NCBI GenBank assembly: GCA_029880285.1 | Contig: JAOUOS010000002.1 | Span: 62,001-126,000, forward strand | Direction of reading: 5' to 3' | Length of the DNA stretch: 64,000 bases | Source: Spirochaetia bacterium | GTDB lineage: Bacteria; Spirochaetota; Leptospiria; Turneriellales; JAOUOS01 | Shown: piece by piece, positions 15,299-25,191 of the stretch | Layout: each line of letters opens with the position of its first letter | How positions within the stretch are numbered: position 1 is the stretch's first letter | The notes under the pieces: model-generated | Told to the model about the DNA's origin: nothing | The model's database searches: none | Seen by the model: the letters and a program-made list of their open reading frames with translations, nothing else | Translations under genes and position numbers: made by a program

Positions 15299-18085
15299 AT
15301 GAAAAACTATAATTGGAGATTTTTTTTAAAAACAATAGTACTACTAGGGTTAATAACTCAAACACTATATGCCTCTGTGGTCAGTGAGGCCCATGAGACA
15401 GGCCACGCGGCCTCAGTAGTGGGCGCAGGCGGTATCTCAAGCCCCCTTTTTGCCCCGCAGGAAGGCTCTTTTTCAAATTCTTCTCTTTTAAGTGAATTTG
15501 AAAGAAAAGGCGGCGGAATAAATTTTATGTACGGCGATAACCTGCATGGCGCATCAGGCCTATTTTACATACCGTCTTCACTAGGAGTTCTTGGTATTTC
15601 GGGCGGTTACGCGATGGCTTCTAATATTTTAGAAGGTTTAGAACAGTACTATTATCTTGAACTGGGATACGGTAGAGCGTTTACTGATAATTTTTCTTTT
15701 GGATTAAGATTACGTCCTTCAGTAGGTACCGCTATAGAAGGTTCATTTTTCGGCTTAGGTATAGATCCTGCTGTTTTATATAATACCCATTCAAATATTG
15801 AAATTTCAAGCGGCTTGGGTTTATACGATTTCTCCTTTTATCTTTTAGGAAGAAATATCGCATTAAATATGGGAGACGGAAGTGACTCGGCACCCAGACT
15901 CTCGGTTCACGGCGGTATGCAAAGCGGTATTTTTAAATATGATAAATTTTCATCAAATTTATTGGTTGAACTTATGGGTATAGGAAATTTTAAAACCGTA
16001 CCTATTCACTTAGGGCTTAATTTACAGTATTGGCTTTTTTCACTTAGAGCCGGATACATGATCTCTGAAGAAAGTACACTCTTTGATGGTTTTAGCGTTG
16101 GCGCGGGGGTAAACTATACAAACGATCTGGGAAATATATCTTTTCAATACGGTGTTTTACCATCTACAGATAAAAGGGCATCTACTTATCATTTCTTTTC
16201 TTTAACGGCAAGTTATGGCCAAATTGACAGAAAACCGCCAGAAGTAGAAGTAGCATATGATGTTCAGGATTTTTCGCCTAACTGGGATGGTAAACAAGAC
16301 TATATAAACTTTGAAGTGGATGTTTCTGATGACAGCCCAATAAATGCGTGGAATTTGACTATCAAAGATTCAACAGGCAAAGCCGTTAGAGTTTTTGAAA
16401 ACGATAAACGTCTAATGGAAAAATCATTTGGCATAGGGGATTTCTTCGCGCACTTTTTTAAAAGCCAGGAATCTTTGGTCATTCCTTCAAAAATCAGATG
16501 GGATGGAACATCAGGCGCAGTGGCCATTAATGAAGTAAAAGCGGCATCACAGGGGCAGTCTAATGTACTGCCTGACGGTATTTATACATATGAATTTATT
16601 ACTGAAGATATTAAAGAAAATAAATCAGCACCTGTAACGGGACAAATTAAAATTGACACAAATGTTCCGCAAGTATTAGCGTCTCCTTCTACAAATTTAT
16701 TCAGCCCTAATGGTGATGGCTCACTAGACGAAATTCAAATTTTACATGAAAAATCAGTTGAACCAGATGATATCATAGAAGCACGCATTGAAGATGCCGA
16801 AGGAAATATAGTTAAAAAATATAACTGGCAGGGCAGCAATATTCCAAATTCTCTTTCATGGGATGGTACTGATGAAAACAATAATCCATCTTCAGACGGA
16901 GTTTATAATTACATTATAACTTCAAAAGACAGCGCGGGCAATTCATCTACTCATGAAATTCAAAATATAACTCTTACCAGAGCACTAGATTCAGTGGATA
17001 TCAGCATCTCTGATAAAGGCTTTAGCCCAAACAACGATGGTGTATCTGATATAGTTACTATTACACCATCGTTATCAAGCAAAGACGGTCTTATTTTCTG
17101 GGAAATCGTTGTTACTACAAAAAAAGTTGAAATAAAAGGCGATCCTGATTCTGAATTTCCTAAAGAACCAGTTAAAAAATGGCAGGGTAATGATATAAAT
17201 TCTCTTCCCGGCGAAATAAAATGGGCCGGTTTAAATAACGAGAATACTCTTGCTCAAGATGGATTATATTATTTGACAATGCGAGCACGATACAAAAACG
17301 GCAACCGCCCTGTTTCTTTTAGTAAAGAAGTTGTAGTTGATAAAACAGCGCCAAAGGCCGAAGTTGAGGCTCAGCTATACACTTTCTCACCCGACGGAGA
17401 CGGTGAAAACGAAGAACAAACCTTTAACCTTTACGTAAAAGATGATATTTATAATGAACGTACCGAAGGGAAAAATAAAGTAAAAAACTGCGCGGTTAGT
17501 ATATATGAAATAAGTTATGACGATAAAGAGCAAAAAGTAAGAATTCCCTTTAAAACTTTTAAAATGGAAACCGAAATTCCCGAAAAAATAATATGGGATG
17601 GAAAAAGCGACGCCGGGCATCTTGTAGAAAGTGCTACCATTTACGAATATGAAATAAACGCTGAAGATATTTATGGTAATAAAACCCTGTCATCTATCGG
17701 AAAATTTGAAACAGATATTTTAGTTTTAGTTACTGAAAGAGGCTTGAAAGTAAGACTTTCAAATGTTGAGTTTGAATTTGGTAAAGCCGATTTAAAAGAA
17801 AAATCTAAAGATCTTTTAGATAGGCTTGCTACTATTCTTGATAGATACCCAAAATATAAAATTAGAGTAGAGGGCCACTCAGATGACATTGGTAAAGAAG
17901 AATACAATTTATCTCTTTCAGAGAAAAGAGCAAAATCGGTAATGGATTATCTGATTGAAGAAGGTATAGATACAGAAAGAATTTCGTATCAAGGTTTAGG
18001 CGAAACTTCTCCGCTTTTACCCAATACTTCATGGTACAATAGAAGCAGAAACCGCAGAGTAGAGTTCATTTTGTTGAAAGAATAA
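15299..18085 (+). CDS. large OmpA-family outer-membrane protein with FlgD-like repeats
   Basis: 928 residues. A signal peptide (MKNYNWRFFLK, hydrophobic core, LYA-S) is followed by a PorV-like barrel region about 55-300 rich in Gly and aromatic strands. Next come several Ig-like repeats of the FlgD/gliding type, each opening with an FSPNxDG motif (FSPNWDG, FSPNGDG, FSPNNDG, FSPDGDG) and closing with a W-D/G-T/K-x motif. A C-terminal OmpA domain (about 820-928) has FEFGKADL, VEGHSDDIG, LSEKRAKSV and NRSRNRRVEF, so the peptidoglycan-binding Asp and Arg are present. The protein therefore probably spans outer membrane and cell wall. An AAAGGA site lies about 9 nt before the ATG. The last codons form an inverted repeat with the end of rsfS. 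Confidence 0.88.
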   Translation: MKNYNWRFFLKTIVLLGLITQTLYASVVSEAHETGHAASVVGAGGISSPLFAPQEGSFSNSSLLSEFERKGGGINFMYGDNLHGASGLFYIPSSLGVLGISGGYAMASNILEGLEQYYYLELGYGRAFTDNFSFGLRLRPSVGTAIEGSFFGLGIDPAVLYNTHSNIEISSGLGLYDFSFYLLGRNIALNMGDGSDSAPRLSVHGGMQSGIFKYDKFSSNLLVELMGIGNFKTVPIHLGLNLQYWLFSLRAGYMISEESTLFDGFSVGAGVNYTNDLGNISFQYGVLPSTDKRASTYHFFSLTASYGQIDRKPPEVEVAYDVQDFSPNWDGKQDYINFEVDVSDDSPINAWNLTIKDSTGKAVRVFENDKRLMEKSFGIGDFFAHFFKSQESLVIPSKIRWDGTSGAVAINEVKAASQGQSNVLPDGIYTYEFITEDIKENKSAPVTGQIKIDTNVPQVLASPSTNLFSPNGDGSLDEIQILHEKSVEPDDIIEARIEDAEGNIVKKYNWQGSNIPNSLSWDGTDENNNPSSDGVYNYIITSKDSAGNSSTHEIQNITLTRALDSVDISISDKGFSPNNDGVSDIVTITPSLSSKDGLIFWEIVVTTKKVEIKGDPDSEFPKEPVKKWQGNDINSLPGEIKWAGLNNENTLAQDGLYYLTMRARYKNGNRPVSFSKEVVVDKTAPKAEVEAQLYTFSPDGDGENEEQTFNLYVKDDIYNERTEGKNKVKNCAVSIYEISYDDKEQKVRIPFKTFKMETEIPEKIIWDGKSDAGHLVESATIYEYEINAEDIYGNKTLSSIGKFETDILVLVTERGLKVRLSNVEFEFGKADLKEKSKDLLDRLATILDRYPKYKIRVEGHSDDIGKEEYNLSLSEKRAKSVMDYLIEEGIDTERISYQGLGETSPLLPNTSWYNRSRNRRVEFILLKE

Positions 18086-18104
18086 TTAAATTTATTCTTT
18101 CAAC
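18073..18104. terminator. inverted repeat across two convergent stop codons
   Basis: Arms 18073-18085 and 18092-18104 (GTTGAAAGAATAA and complement) are perfect over 13 bp with a 6-nt loop. Each arm encodes the last residues Leu-Lys-Glu-stop of one of the two facing genes. It may act as a shared transcription end, though there is no strong T run. Confidence 0.5.
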
Positions 18105-18490
18105 TTAATACTTAGCGCTTTGCTCCAGAGAGCTTCTAAATTATAGTGCTGTCGTGTTTCTTCGGTAAAAATATGAATTATGAATTCACCTTCATCAAGA
18201 ATAACCCATCCGCTTTCATAATCCTGCTCTTTTGGTAATACTTTCATAAATACATTATTTTCTTTTAACAAATGAATAACTTCTGAAGAAACTTTTTTTA
18301 AATGTAAAGATGAAAGTGAAGTTACAATAAGAAAATATGATAAATAGCTGTGAATATTACTAAGATCTAAAACAACAATATTTTTTGCTTTATTATCTTC
18401 ACACAACCCGGCAATTTTTAATAATAACTCAGGAAGCTGGTTTTTAGCATTTTTCGTCTTATCTAATTTTTCTTTTTTTGAGGTACTCAT
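18092..18490 (-). CDS. rsfS: ribosomal silencing factor RsfS
   Basis: 132 residues of the RsfS/Iojap family, which binds ribosomal protein L14 and blocks subunit joining when growth slows. Family landmarks are visible: VVLDLSNIHSYLSYFLIVTS, then ESGWVILDEGEFIIHIFTEETRQHYNLEALW. The first ~20 residues are a charged extension. It is last in the cluster nnrS-metH-yqeK-LCP-rsfS, the last three being a conserved grouping in many bacteria. It is 7 nt after the LCP gene. Confidence 0.92.
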   Translation of the reverse strand: MSTSKKEKLDKTKNAKNQLPELLLKIAGLCEDNKAKNIVVLDLSNIHSYLSYFLIVTSLSSLHLKKVSSEVIHLLKENNVFMKVLPKEQDYESGWVILDEGEFIIHIFTEETRQHYNLEALWSKALSIKLKE

Positions 18491-18497
18491 TTATATT

Positions 18498-19679
18498 TTA
18501 GTTCTCCATTTTTAAATTTTCATAATCATTACCTATAATTAAAATTATATCAGTAAAAAGTGAGCGGTTAACCGTAAAATAAGTTCTTTTTATACCGGTT
18601 AATTTTGAAATACTGTACAAATAATGAGGGTTTGCGCTTATATTTAAAAGTATGGTATTTTCGTAATTATTATGATCAGCATTTGAAAACTCTAGAATTT
18701 GAATTCCTCTTCGTGAGAAAAATATTCTTGTTTTTCTCGCAAGATTTTTTATACTTGTACCATTTTTAATTTCCATTCTAGGGAATGTTTCATAAAAAGG
18801 ATTTTCTTTGATGGTTAATTTTTTATTAAAATCTTTTAAATATATTGTATTAGCGTCAGTGTCTATTACAAAAGAATTTTCAACTCTTTTTAATGGAACC
18901 TCAAAAAATAATGGCAGCCACCCCTCTATAGAAAAAAAGTTTTCGGCCAAATAAAAAAGTTCTTTATTGGTCATATTCGTTTCTACTTCTTTTGAAATAA
19001 TGTTAAATAGTCTGGGGTTTTTTAATAACCCCCATTTTTCAACTCTTTGCTGCCAAAGATTAAGTATTAGACTATATTGACGAAACAGCTGAAGCGCCGG
19101 AGAATAATCATTTTTTTCTGTAACCTCTATAAGTCTTTTCGCGGTTTCACCATCGAGTGTAAATTCTCCAAAGGGCAAATTTTCTTTATCAAGAACATCT
19201 GCCTGCCATAAGAAATAATTGATTCCCTCCACTAAATCTATGATATTAGAAACTACATCAGGAGTAATACGCACGTAAAAAGGAATTGGAAAATTTAATA
19301 TTTCACTTAAATCGTTTTTAACTTCTTCGATACCGCTTAAAGATAACCTTTCACCTAACGATGCTTCCTCCGGAGAAAGTTTAGTATGGGGAAAAAATGA
19401 AATAAAGCCTATTCGAGAAGTAGAAGGATATATTACAGATACCCCCAAATATAAATTAACGGGCTTATTTTCTTCATTATATTTTTCAAGTACTAATAAA
19501 ACAGCAAAAGGTTTTTGTTCGTCAAAATATTTTGATATTTTCGCTCTATTTAGGTAAGTATAAGAAAAATAGCCTGCGGCACCCAATAAAACGATTAAGA
19601 AGAAACCAATCAAAACAATTCTAGCTATAAGCTTTCTTCTTTTATATTGTTCATATAGTTTATCGCCGCCAAAATGCAT
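18498..19679 (-). CDS. LytR-CpsA-Psr-like membrane protein with LytR_C domain
   Basis: 393 residues with a single N-terminal membrane anchor (about 17-45) and an outward-facing remainder. Residues about 55-200 follow the LCP pattern weakly (GFISFFPHTKLSPEEASLGERLSLSGIEEV, then PFYVRITPDVVSNIIDLVEGI). The C-terminus (about 305-390) matches LytR_C: RMEIKNGTSIKNLARKTRIFFSRRGI. LCP enzymes transfer glycopolymers to peptidoglycan. The typical catalytic arginines cannot be assigned with confidence, so activity is unproven. It lies 6 nt after yqeK and 7 nt before rsfS, the standard neighbours. Confidence 0.75.
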   Translation of the reverse strand: MHFGGDKLYEQYKRRKLIARIVLIGFFLIVLLGAAGYFSYTYLNRAKISKYFDEQKPFAVLLVLEKYNEENKPVNLYLGVSVIYPSTSRIGFISFFPHTKLSPEEASLGERLSLSGIEEVKNDLSEILNFPIPFYVRITPDVVSNIIDLVEGINYFLWQADVLDKENLPFGEFTLDGETAKRLIEVTEKNDYSPALQLFRQYSLILNLWQQRVEKWGLLKNPRLFNIISKEVETNMTNKELFYLAENFFSIEGWLPLFFEVPLKRVENSFVIDTDANTIYLKDFNKKLTIKENPFYETFPRMEIKNGTSIKNLARKTRIFFSRRGIQILEFSNADHNNYENTILLNISANPHYLYSISKLTGIKRTYFTVNRSLFTDIILIIGNDYENLKMEN

Positions 19680-19685
19680 AATCTT

Positions 19686-20308
19686 TTACTGATTTTTAAT
19701 CCAATTAAGAAAATTTAATGTATCTTTAAATATAGGTTTTTTTTGTTTTTTTAAAAAAGATATTGTTACATTTGTTTTTATTAAACATATTTCATTTATA
19801 TTTTTTTTCTTTAAGTCTTCAATATTATTAATATAACTTGAAGCTAAATAGTCAGAGGCATAAATGATTCTAGATAATAAATTCATCTTTTTATATCCTG
19901 TTGTATGATAAGAAACAGCTTGTAAAACATCTTTATTGGCTATACTAAATTTTTCCTGAGCATAAAAAACAGCTGTCTTTGAATGCCAAATATTAAACGG
20001 TATAGAATTATATTTTTCCAATAAATTATTTTTTTTAAATATTTTTTCATGAAAGTTTTTTTTTTCTCTTTTGTTATATCATGAAGCAAAGCAGCTAAAA
20101 CAGCTTTCTCTTGAAAATGAATATTTCTTTTTTCTTTATTCTTAGAAAAGTATAACGCGAATTCAGCAGTTTTTAGAATATGATTATTTCGAAACTCAGA
20201 ACAGTTTTTTTTTATATCATATAAAATTTTTTCAAACAAAGAAATTTTAGCGCTATTTATTATAAAAGTTTTTACGATTTCTGGCACTCCTATATATATC
20301 TTTTTCAT
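19686..20308 (-). pseudogene. yqeK: YqeK-family HD phosphohydrolase, frameshifted in an A run
   Basis: Two overlapping frames together encode one YqeK protein of about 207 residues. The upstream frame (from ATG 20308) has the first half, with NHILKTAEFAL and LAALLHDITKE. The downstream frame has PFNIWHSKTAVFYAQ, QAVSYHTTGYKKMNLLSRIIYASDYL, holding the remaining histidines and the final Asp. The join falls at A10 (20056-20065 as T10) or A8 (20029-20036). One extra A at either site fuses the frames in register. YqeK hydrolyses Ap4A. It could be a real mutation, transcriptional slippage on A10, or a sequencing error; all metal-binding residues survive, which favours a product still being made. 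It is located between metH and the LCP gene. Confidence 0.85.
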
Positions 20309-20321
20309 TATTAATATAATA

Positions 20322-23300
20322 TTAAATACGAAAATAACTGCAATCTGGATGATGAAAAATTAAAGCGCTTGTACTTTGCTCAGGATCCATTTGAAAACCC
20401 TCTGTTAAGCCTAAGTCAATTTCTTCAGGTTTTAAAAGACGGTATAATTTTTTTTGATCTGCCAAGTCGGGACATCCCGGATAACCAAACGAATACCTTA
20501 ATCCCTGATTGTTTTTTATACCCCACTCTTTTCGAACTTTTCGATGAATATATTCAGCTAAAGCTTCGGCCATTTGTGTTGAAAAACCCCCAAAAAGATA
20601 TGATTTTTCAAGCTCACCATTTTCATACATTTCATTTGCGATTTTCGCCGATATTTTGCCTGCGGTTACCGCGCTAAACGCTAAATTATCAGGCCTTTTT
20701 GAATCAATATAATCTGATAAACATAAATATTCACCTGTTTTCTGCCTGGGAAAAGCAAATTCTTCTAACACATTTTCACTTTCATCTAAAATTAAAATAC
20801 TATCTTTTTGCGAAACCGCTTTAAAATATCCGTATACTAAATCTAATGAAAGCCAGTTTTTTTCTTTTGCTTCTGAAACTAATTCTTTTAAACGAGGCAT
20901 AAATATTTTATCTATTTGATTTTTATATTCTTCGCCTTTTGTACGCACTCCCCATTTAAATTTAAAAAGATAGTTTTTATCTACTAAAGAAAACACCTCA
21001 TCAAAATCAACAGCGCGTTTTACTTTTCTACCCCAAAAAGGAGGCTCAGGAATTTTTGGGGCCGGTTTTATTGTTATGCTTTTAAGAGAAACATTATTTG
21101 TATTATTAGACGTAGATTTTTCATTACCTGATTTTATAAAATCTTCAGCTTTTAAGTATACTTCTTTAACAAAGCCTTCTTTGTTTTTATTATCAGAGAG
21201 TGTATTTAGTATTTCAAGACCTTCAAAAGCGTCTTTTGCATAAAAAACACCCGGCTTGTAATATTCGCCTTCTTCAGGATAACTTATTTTATATGAAAAT
21301 TTTCGGTTAATTGCCGCGCCGCCTATAACTACCGGATAATCGCATTTTCTTCTATTTAACTCTTCAACGCAAATTCCCATTTGCTTTGAGGTAGAAACTA
21401 AAAGCGCTGATAAACCAATTGCCGAGGCTTTTTCTTTTTGAGCAGATTCAAGAATTGTGTTAACCGGTACCTGCTTACCTAAATCAATTACTTTAAAACC
21501 ATTATTTGATAAAATTGTTTTTACCAGATTTTTACCTATATCATGAACATCGCCATAAACGGTAGCTAAAACAATAATTCCTTTATCTACCGTATCATTT
21601 TTATCTAAAAACTGTTCTACATAACTTACCGCTTTTTTCATTACCTCGGCAGACTGTAGCACAAAAGGCAGTATTAATTCTCCCGCGCCAAATTTATCCC
21701 CTACTTCTTTCATCGCGGGCAGTAAAACATTATTAATAACATCTACCGGCGTTTTATCTTTAAGTACACCGTCTAAAACATTTTCTATATCATCAGGAAT
21801 GCGATTTACTATTTGATAATGACACCTCTCATCAGGTTTCATTTTTTTCATCAATTCTTTGGTTTCACTAACCTGAGCTTTTACAGGTTTTTTATCTTCA
21901 AAATATGCAATTAATTTCTGCAGCGCGTCGGCTTCTTTGTTAAAAATAAGATCTTCGGCAAGCTTTAACTCATCATTTTTTATCTGCGGATACGGAATAA
22001 TATCTTTCGGATTTATAATAGCCGTATCAAGACCATGTTTAGCGGCATGATACAAAAAAACAGAGTTTATAACTTTTCGCGCCTGTACTGATAATCCAAA
22101 AGATACATTAGATACACCTAAAGTGGTTAAAACTCCCGGCAACTCTTCTTTTAATTTTTTTATTGCTTTTAGTGTTATATGCGCGGAGTTTTTATACTTT
22201 TCTTCACCTGTAGCAAGAGTAAAAGTAAGTAGGTCAAATAGCAAATCTTGAGGCAGTAAATTATATTGATTTAATGCAATATCATAAATTCTTTTTGCTG
22301 TATTAAACTTCCATTCTACGGTGTCAGCCATACCCTTTTCATCAATTGTTAGCGCGACAACAGCCGCTCCAAATTTTTTCACCAAGGGCAATATTTTATG
22401 AATCTTAGAACCATCACCCTCTAAGTTTATAGAATTTATAATTGGCCTGCCGGGAATATTTTTAAGCGCGGTTTCTATCACGTCTGACTCAGTTGAATCT
22501 ATCATAAGAGGCAGTGAAATACTATTGCTTAAAAGGCGAACCAGTTTTTTCATGCTTTGAGCTTCATCATCTCTTTCGTTGGCGGCAAGACATACATCTA
22601 AAAAATGAGCCCCGCCCTCTTCTTGATCATTTGCAATACTCATCATAGAGGCAAAATCATCGGCTAGCAAAAATTCTTTCATTTTTCTGGAACCCTGCGC
22701 GTTTAATCTCTCGCCCATTAAAGCGGGAGCCGGTTCTTGTATTAAAGAAACCGCCGTCATTGCCGATGCCGCCATAGGCAATCTTTCTTTTTGTGGTTTA
22801 CGCGGTGTTATTTTATTTTCATCAACTGCTTTTCTTAAAGCTGCGATATGTTCGGGAGTAGTTCCGCAGCAGCCCCCAGTTATATTTAAGCCAAACTCTT
22901 TTAAAAATGATATAATTTCAGCTGCCATTATTTGAGGTTTCATCGCATAAACCGCGCATCCGTCTATATTTTCGGGCATACCGGCATTAGGTATCGCCGA
23001 CACCGGTTTGCTTGAGTTTTCACATAAATATCTTACAGCTTCACGCATTTCTACCGGACCTGTTGAACAGTTAAGACCTATTGAATCTACGGGTAATGTT
23101 TCTAATATAGCCAGTGAGGCTTTAATATCAGTACCTAAAAGCATTTTGCCCGTTACATCTAAAGTAATCTGTGCCTGTAAAACAATTTCATCTTTAGATT
23201 GAATTATTTTTTTTCTTACCGCTTCTTCAATGGCTTCATCACAGCCTATTACAGCGGCTTTAACTTCAAGAATATCCTGCGAAGTCTCTATAAGAAGGCC

Positions 23301-23783
23301 ATGGCATCCACCGTCAATTAAAGCTAATGCCTGTTCTTTAAAAATTTCTCTTAGCTCATCAAAAGTAATATTTGAAAGACTCTCATCTGTAGAAGAAGGC
23401 AGCATTCCCGTAGGACCAATAGAACCGAATACAAACTTTGGATATTCTGCGGTAGAAAGTGAATCAGCCGCTTCTCTTGCCAACATGGCCCCTTTCTTAT
23501 TTTGTTCATATGTTAAATCTTCAATACCATATTCTTCCATTTTAAGACGGTTTGAACCAAATGTATTCGTTTCTACGATATCTGCCCCTGCCTGTAAATA
23601 AGACAAGTGTATCTCTTTAATAATATCTGGTCTTGTAATAATTAAATGATCATTCGCGCCCTCTAATTCTTTACCGCCAAAATCTTCTGGTTTTAAATTT
23701 TTCTTTTGAATTTCTGTACCCATCGCGCCGTCAAAAATTAAAACGCGCTTAAGGCATAAATTTAAGTATAGATTATTTTTCAT
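20322..23783 (-). CDS. metH: cobalamin-dependent methionine synthase
   Basis: 1153 residues with all four modules of MetH. A homocysteine domain (1-330) has zinc cysteines in GLNCSTG near 238 and GGCCGTTPEHI near 303. The methyltetrahydrofolate-binding domain (about 340-620) has GERLNAQGS at its start and later LLFDLLTFTLATG and TTLGVSNVSFGL. The B12 cap and binding domain has DVHDIGKNLV near 745, the His being the lower cobalt ligand. A reactivation domain (about 930-1153) has GYPGCPDLADQ. It is somewhat shorter than the E. coli enzyme (1227). Its ATG overlaps the nnrS stop by 4 nt and it precedes yqeK by 13 nt. No B12 riboswitch was seen ahead of nnrS. Confidence 0.96.
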   Translation of the reverse strand: MKNNLYLNLCLKRVLIFDGAMGTEIQKKNLKPEDFGGKELEGANDHLIITRPDIIKEIHLSYLQAGADIVETNTFGSNRLKMEEYGIEDLTYEQNKKGAMLAREAADSLSTAEYPKFVFGSIGPTGMLPSSTDESLSNITFDELREIFKEQALALIDGGCHGLLIETSQDILEVKAAVIGCDEAIEEAVRKKIIQSKDEIVLQAQITLDVTGKMLLGTDIKASLAILETLPVDSIGLNCSTGPVEMREAVRYLCENSSKPVSAIPNAGMPENIDGCAVYAMKPQIMAAEIISFLKEFGLNITGGCCGTTPEHIAALRKAVDENKITPRKPQKERLPMAASAMTAVSLIQEPAPALMGERLNAQGSRKMKEFLLADDFASMMSIANDQEEGGAHFLDVCLAANERDDEAQSMKKLVRLLSNSISLPLMIDSTESDVIETALKNIPGRPIINSINLEGDGSKIHKILPLVKKFGAAVVALTIDEKGMADTVEWKFNTAKRIYDIALNQYNLLPQDLLFDLLTFTLATGEEKYKNSAHITLKAIKKLKEELPGVLTTLGVSNVSFGLSVQARKVINSVFLYHAAKHGLDTAIINPKDIIPYPQIKNDELKLAEDLIFNKEADALQKLIAYFEDKKPVKAQVSETKELMKKMKPDERCHYQIVNRIPDDIENVLDGVLKDKTPVDVINNVLLPAMKEVGDKFGAGELILPFVLQSAEVMKKAVSYVEQFLDKNDTVDKGIIVLATVYGDVHDIGKNLVKTILSNNGFKVIDLGKQVPVNTILESAQKEKASAIGLSALLVSTSKQMGICVEELNRRKCDYPVVIGGAAINRKFSYKISYPEEGEYYKPGVFYAKDAFEGLEILNTLSDNKNKEGFVKEVYLKAEDFIKSGNEKSTSNNTNNVSLKSITIKPAPKIPEPPFWGRKVKRAVDFDEVFSLVDKNYLFKFKWGVRTKGEEYKNQIDKIFMPRLKELVSEAKEKNWLSLDLVYGYFKAVSQKDSILILDESENVLEEFAFPRQKTGEYLCLSDYIDSKRPDNLAFSAVTAGKISAKIANEMYENGELEKSYLFGGFSTQMAEALAEYIHRKVRKEWGIKNNQGLRYSFGYPGCPDLADQKKLYRLLKPEEIDLGLTEGFQMDPEQSTSALIFHHPDCSYFRI

Positions 23784-24958
23784 GCTGGTTCTTGTTCGGC
23801 TTTATGCTTATGAAACCATCTGAATAAAGTTACAATCCAAAGAAGCATCGCCACGGCCCATGTTACTGATGCCATCTCAAGATGTATAAAATATGATTTT
23901 AAAAATATAGCAGAAACCCTTGTCCATAAGGCAATTATTAAAATACCCAAAGCCGCAAAGTAAAGTTTTGATTTTTGTTCCATTTCAAAAGGAATTTTTT
24001 CATGTCCCAAAGAGACCCTGGTCATAACAATTACTGTTCCCATTGAAAAAGCTCCTATAAATAAAATATGAGCGATGTGTATTATTTCTTGCACAAAAAA
24101 TATCATAACAAAATGTCCAATTAAAACATGCCAAAATAACACTCTAATTATAGTTGAAAGTTTAGTTTTTTGACTTCTTTTTTCAAATAAATGCCATCCC
24201 TTTTTAGCAATAATTAAAACTAAAAATGCTCTTAATACAAGAGCCGGTTTTATAATTTGAAAAGCTTCTAAATAATAAGTAAGCGTAAGTAAAAAACCAA
24301 TGGATACCCAAAATGGTTTTGAAAAAGGATTAATATTGGGTAAAAACCTGTTTTTTTTCGCTGGAGCGGGAGCAACCTGCATCATCATAGGCATAAATTT
24401 TGAAGCGACACCGGCGAAAAGTACCCAAAAAAATCCCTGAAAATAAGTTTTTCTACCCAGATAAAAAATATTATCAGAAGAAATAAACTTTAAATGTAAG
24501 GCGGCTTGAGCAAGAGCTCCGGTTAAACCTAATAAAAACGCGAAAATAACAAACGGGAAAAAATAAGGAATCATCCCTTTTCTTTTAATTATTTTTATTA
24601 TACCATAGAAAATTAGATAAAGAAATAAAAATATTTTTAGTATAAAATACATTTCAAGTTTCGCAAAAAGAGCCAGAATAATTAATGCATAAAATATAAC
24701 AAAGGGAATTATTTTATCAAAAGCATTTGAAGGGGATGTGCCTAAAAATTTTGGCACAGATACCAATAAAAATCCGCATGCTATAGGCAATAGATAGTTA
24801 GTAATCATAAGTTCAGGATGCCAAAAATAAGCGTAGCTTTTTTCTGCAAATATCCATAGAGAGATTCCGATAAATCCGCCTATGACGCCTGTTGTAAAAA
24901 ATATTTTATGTGCCTCTTTACTGTCATCAGTAAATTCAGTTATAATTTTTTTTAACAT
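23780..24958 (-). CDS. nnrS: NnrS-family heme-copper membrane protein
   Basis: 392 residues with about eleven hydrophobic segments. Family markers are FWHPELMITNYLLPIACGFLLVSVPKFLG near the N-terminus, KFMPMMMQ in the middle, and HIAHILFIGAFSMGTVIVMTRVSLGH near residue 310, including the conserved histidines. NnrS is linked to nitric-oxide tolerance and to denitrification genes in proteobacteria. Here no denitrification gene is near; it leads a unit with metH, overlapping it by 4 nt. NO is known to attack cobalamin enzymes, so a protective pairing is possible, but that is inference. Confidence 0.88.
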   Translation of the reverse strand: MLKKIITEFTDDSKEAHKIFFTTGVIGGFIGISLWIFAEKSYAYFWHPELMITNYLLPIACGFLLVSVPKFLGTSPSNAFDKIIPFVIFYALIILALFAKLEMYFILKIFLFLYLIFYGIIKIIKRKGMIPYFFPFVIFAFLLGLTGALAQAALHLKFISSDNIFYLGRKTYFQGFFWVLFAGVASKFMPMMMQVAPAPAKKNRFLPNINPFSKPFWVSIGFLLTLTYYLEAFQIIKPALVLRAFLVLIIAKKGWHLFEKRSQKTKLSTIIRVLFWHVLIGHFVMIFFVQEIIHIAHILFIGAFSMGTVIVMTRVSLGHEKIPFEMEQKSKLYFAALGILIIALWTRVSAIFLKSYFIHLEMASVTWAVAMLLWIVTLFRWFHKHKAEQEPA

Positions 24959-25191
24959 AATTTTCCTTCTTTTGATTTTTAAAAAACAGATTCTTTCATT
25001 TTCTTATCAGTAGATGTTATTATTTGATAGTATTTAATTATTAGATATACGGCAAAGAAAATTTTGTTATAAATTAGCCAAGATTAACAGGATATCTTAT
25101 TGAATGTTTGAAAACCAATGCATTTATATCATTAGAAATTTTCAAATATCCAGTATTTGATTCATCATATCCGCAATTTCACCAGAAACTT

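Noticed and set aside
24959-25191. Cobalamin riboswitch ahead of nnrS-metH
   Set aside because: The conserved B12-box sequence could not be found; the stretch is plain AT-rich intergenic DNA.
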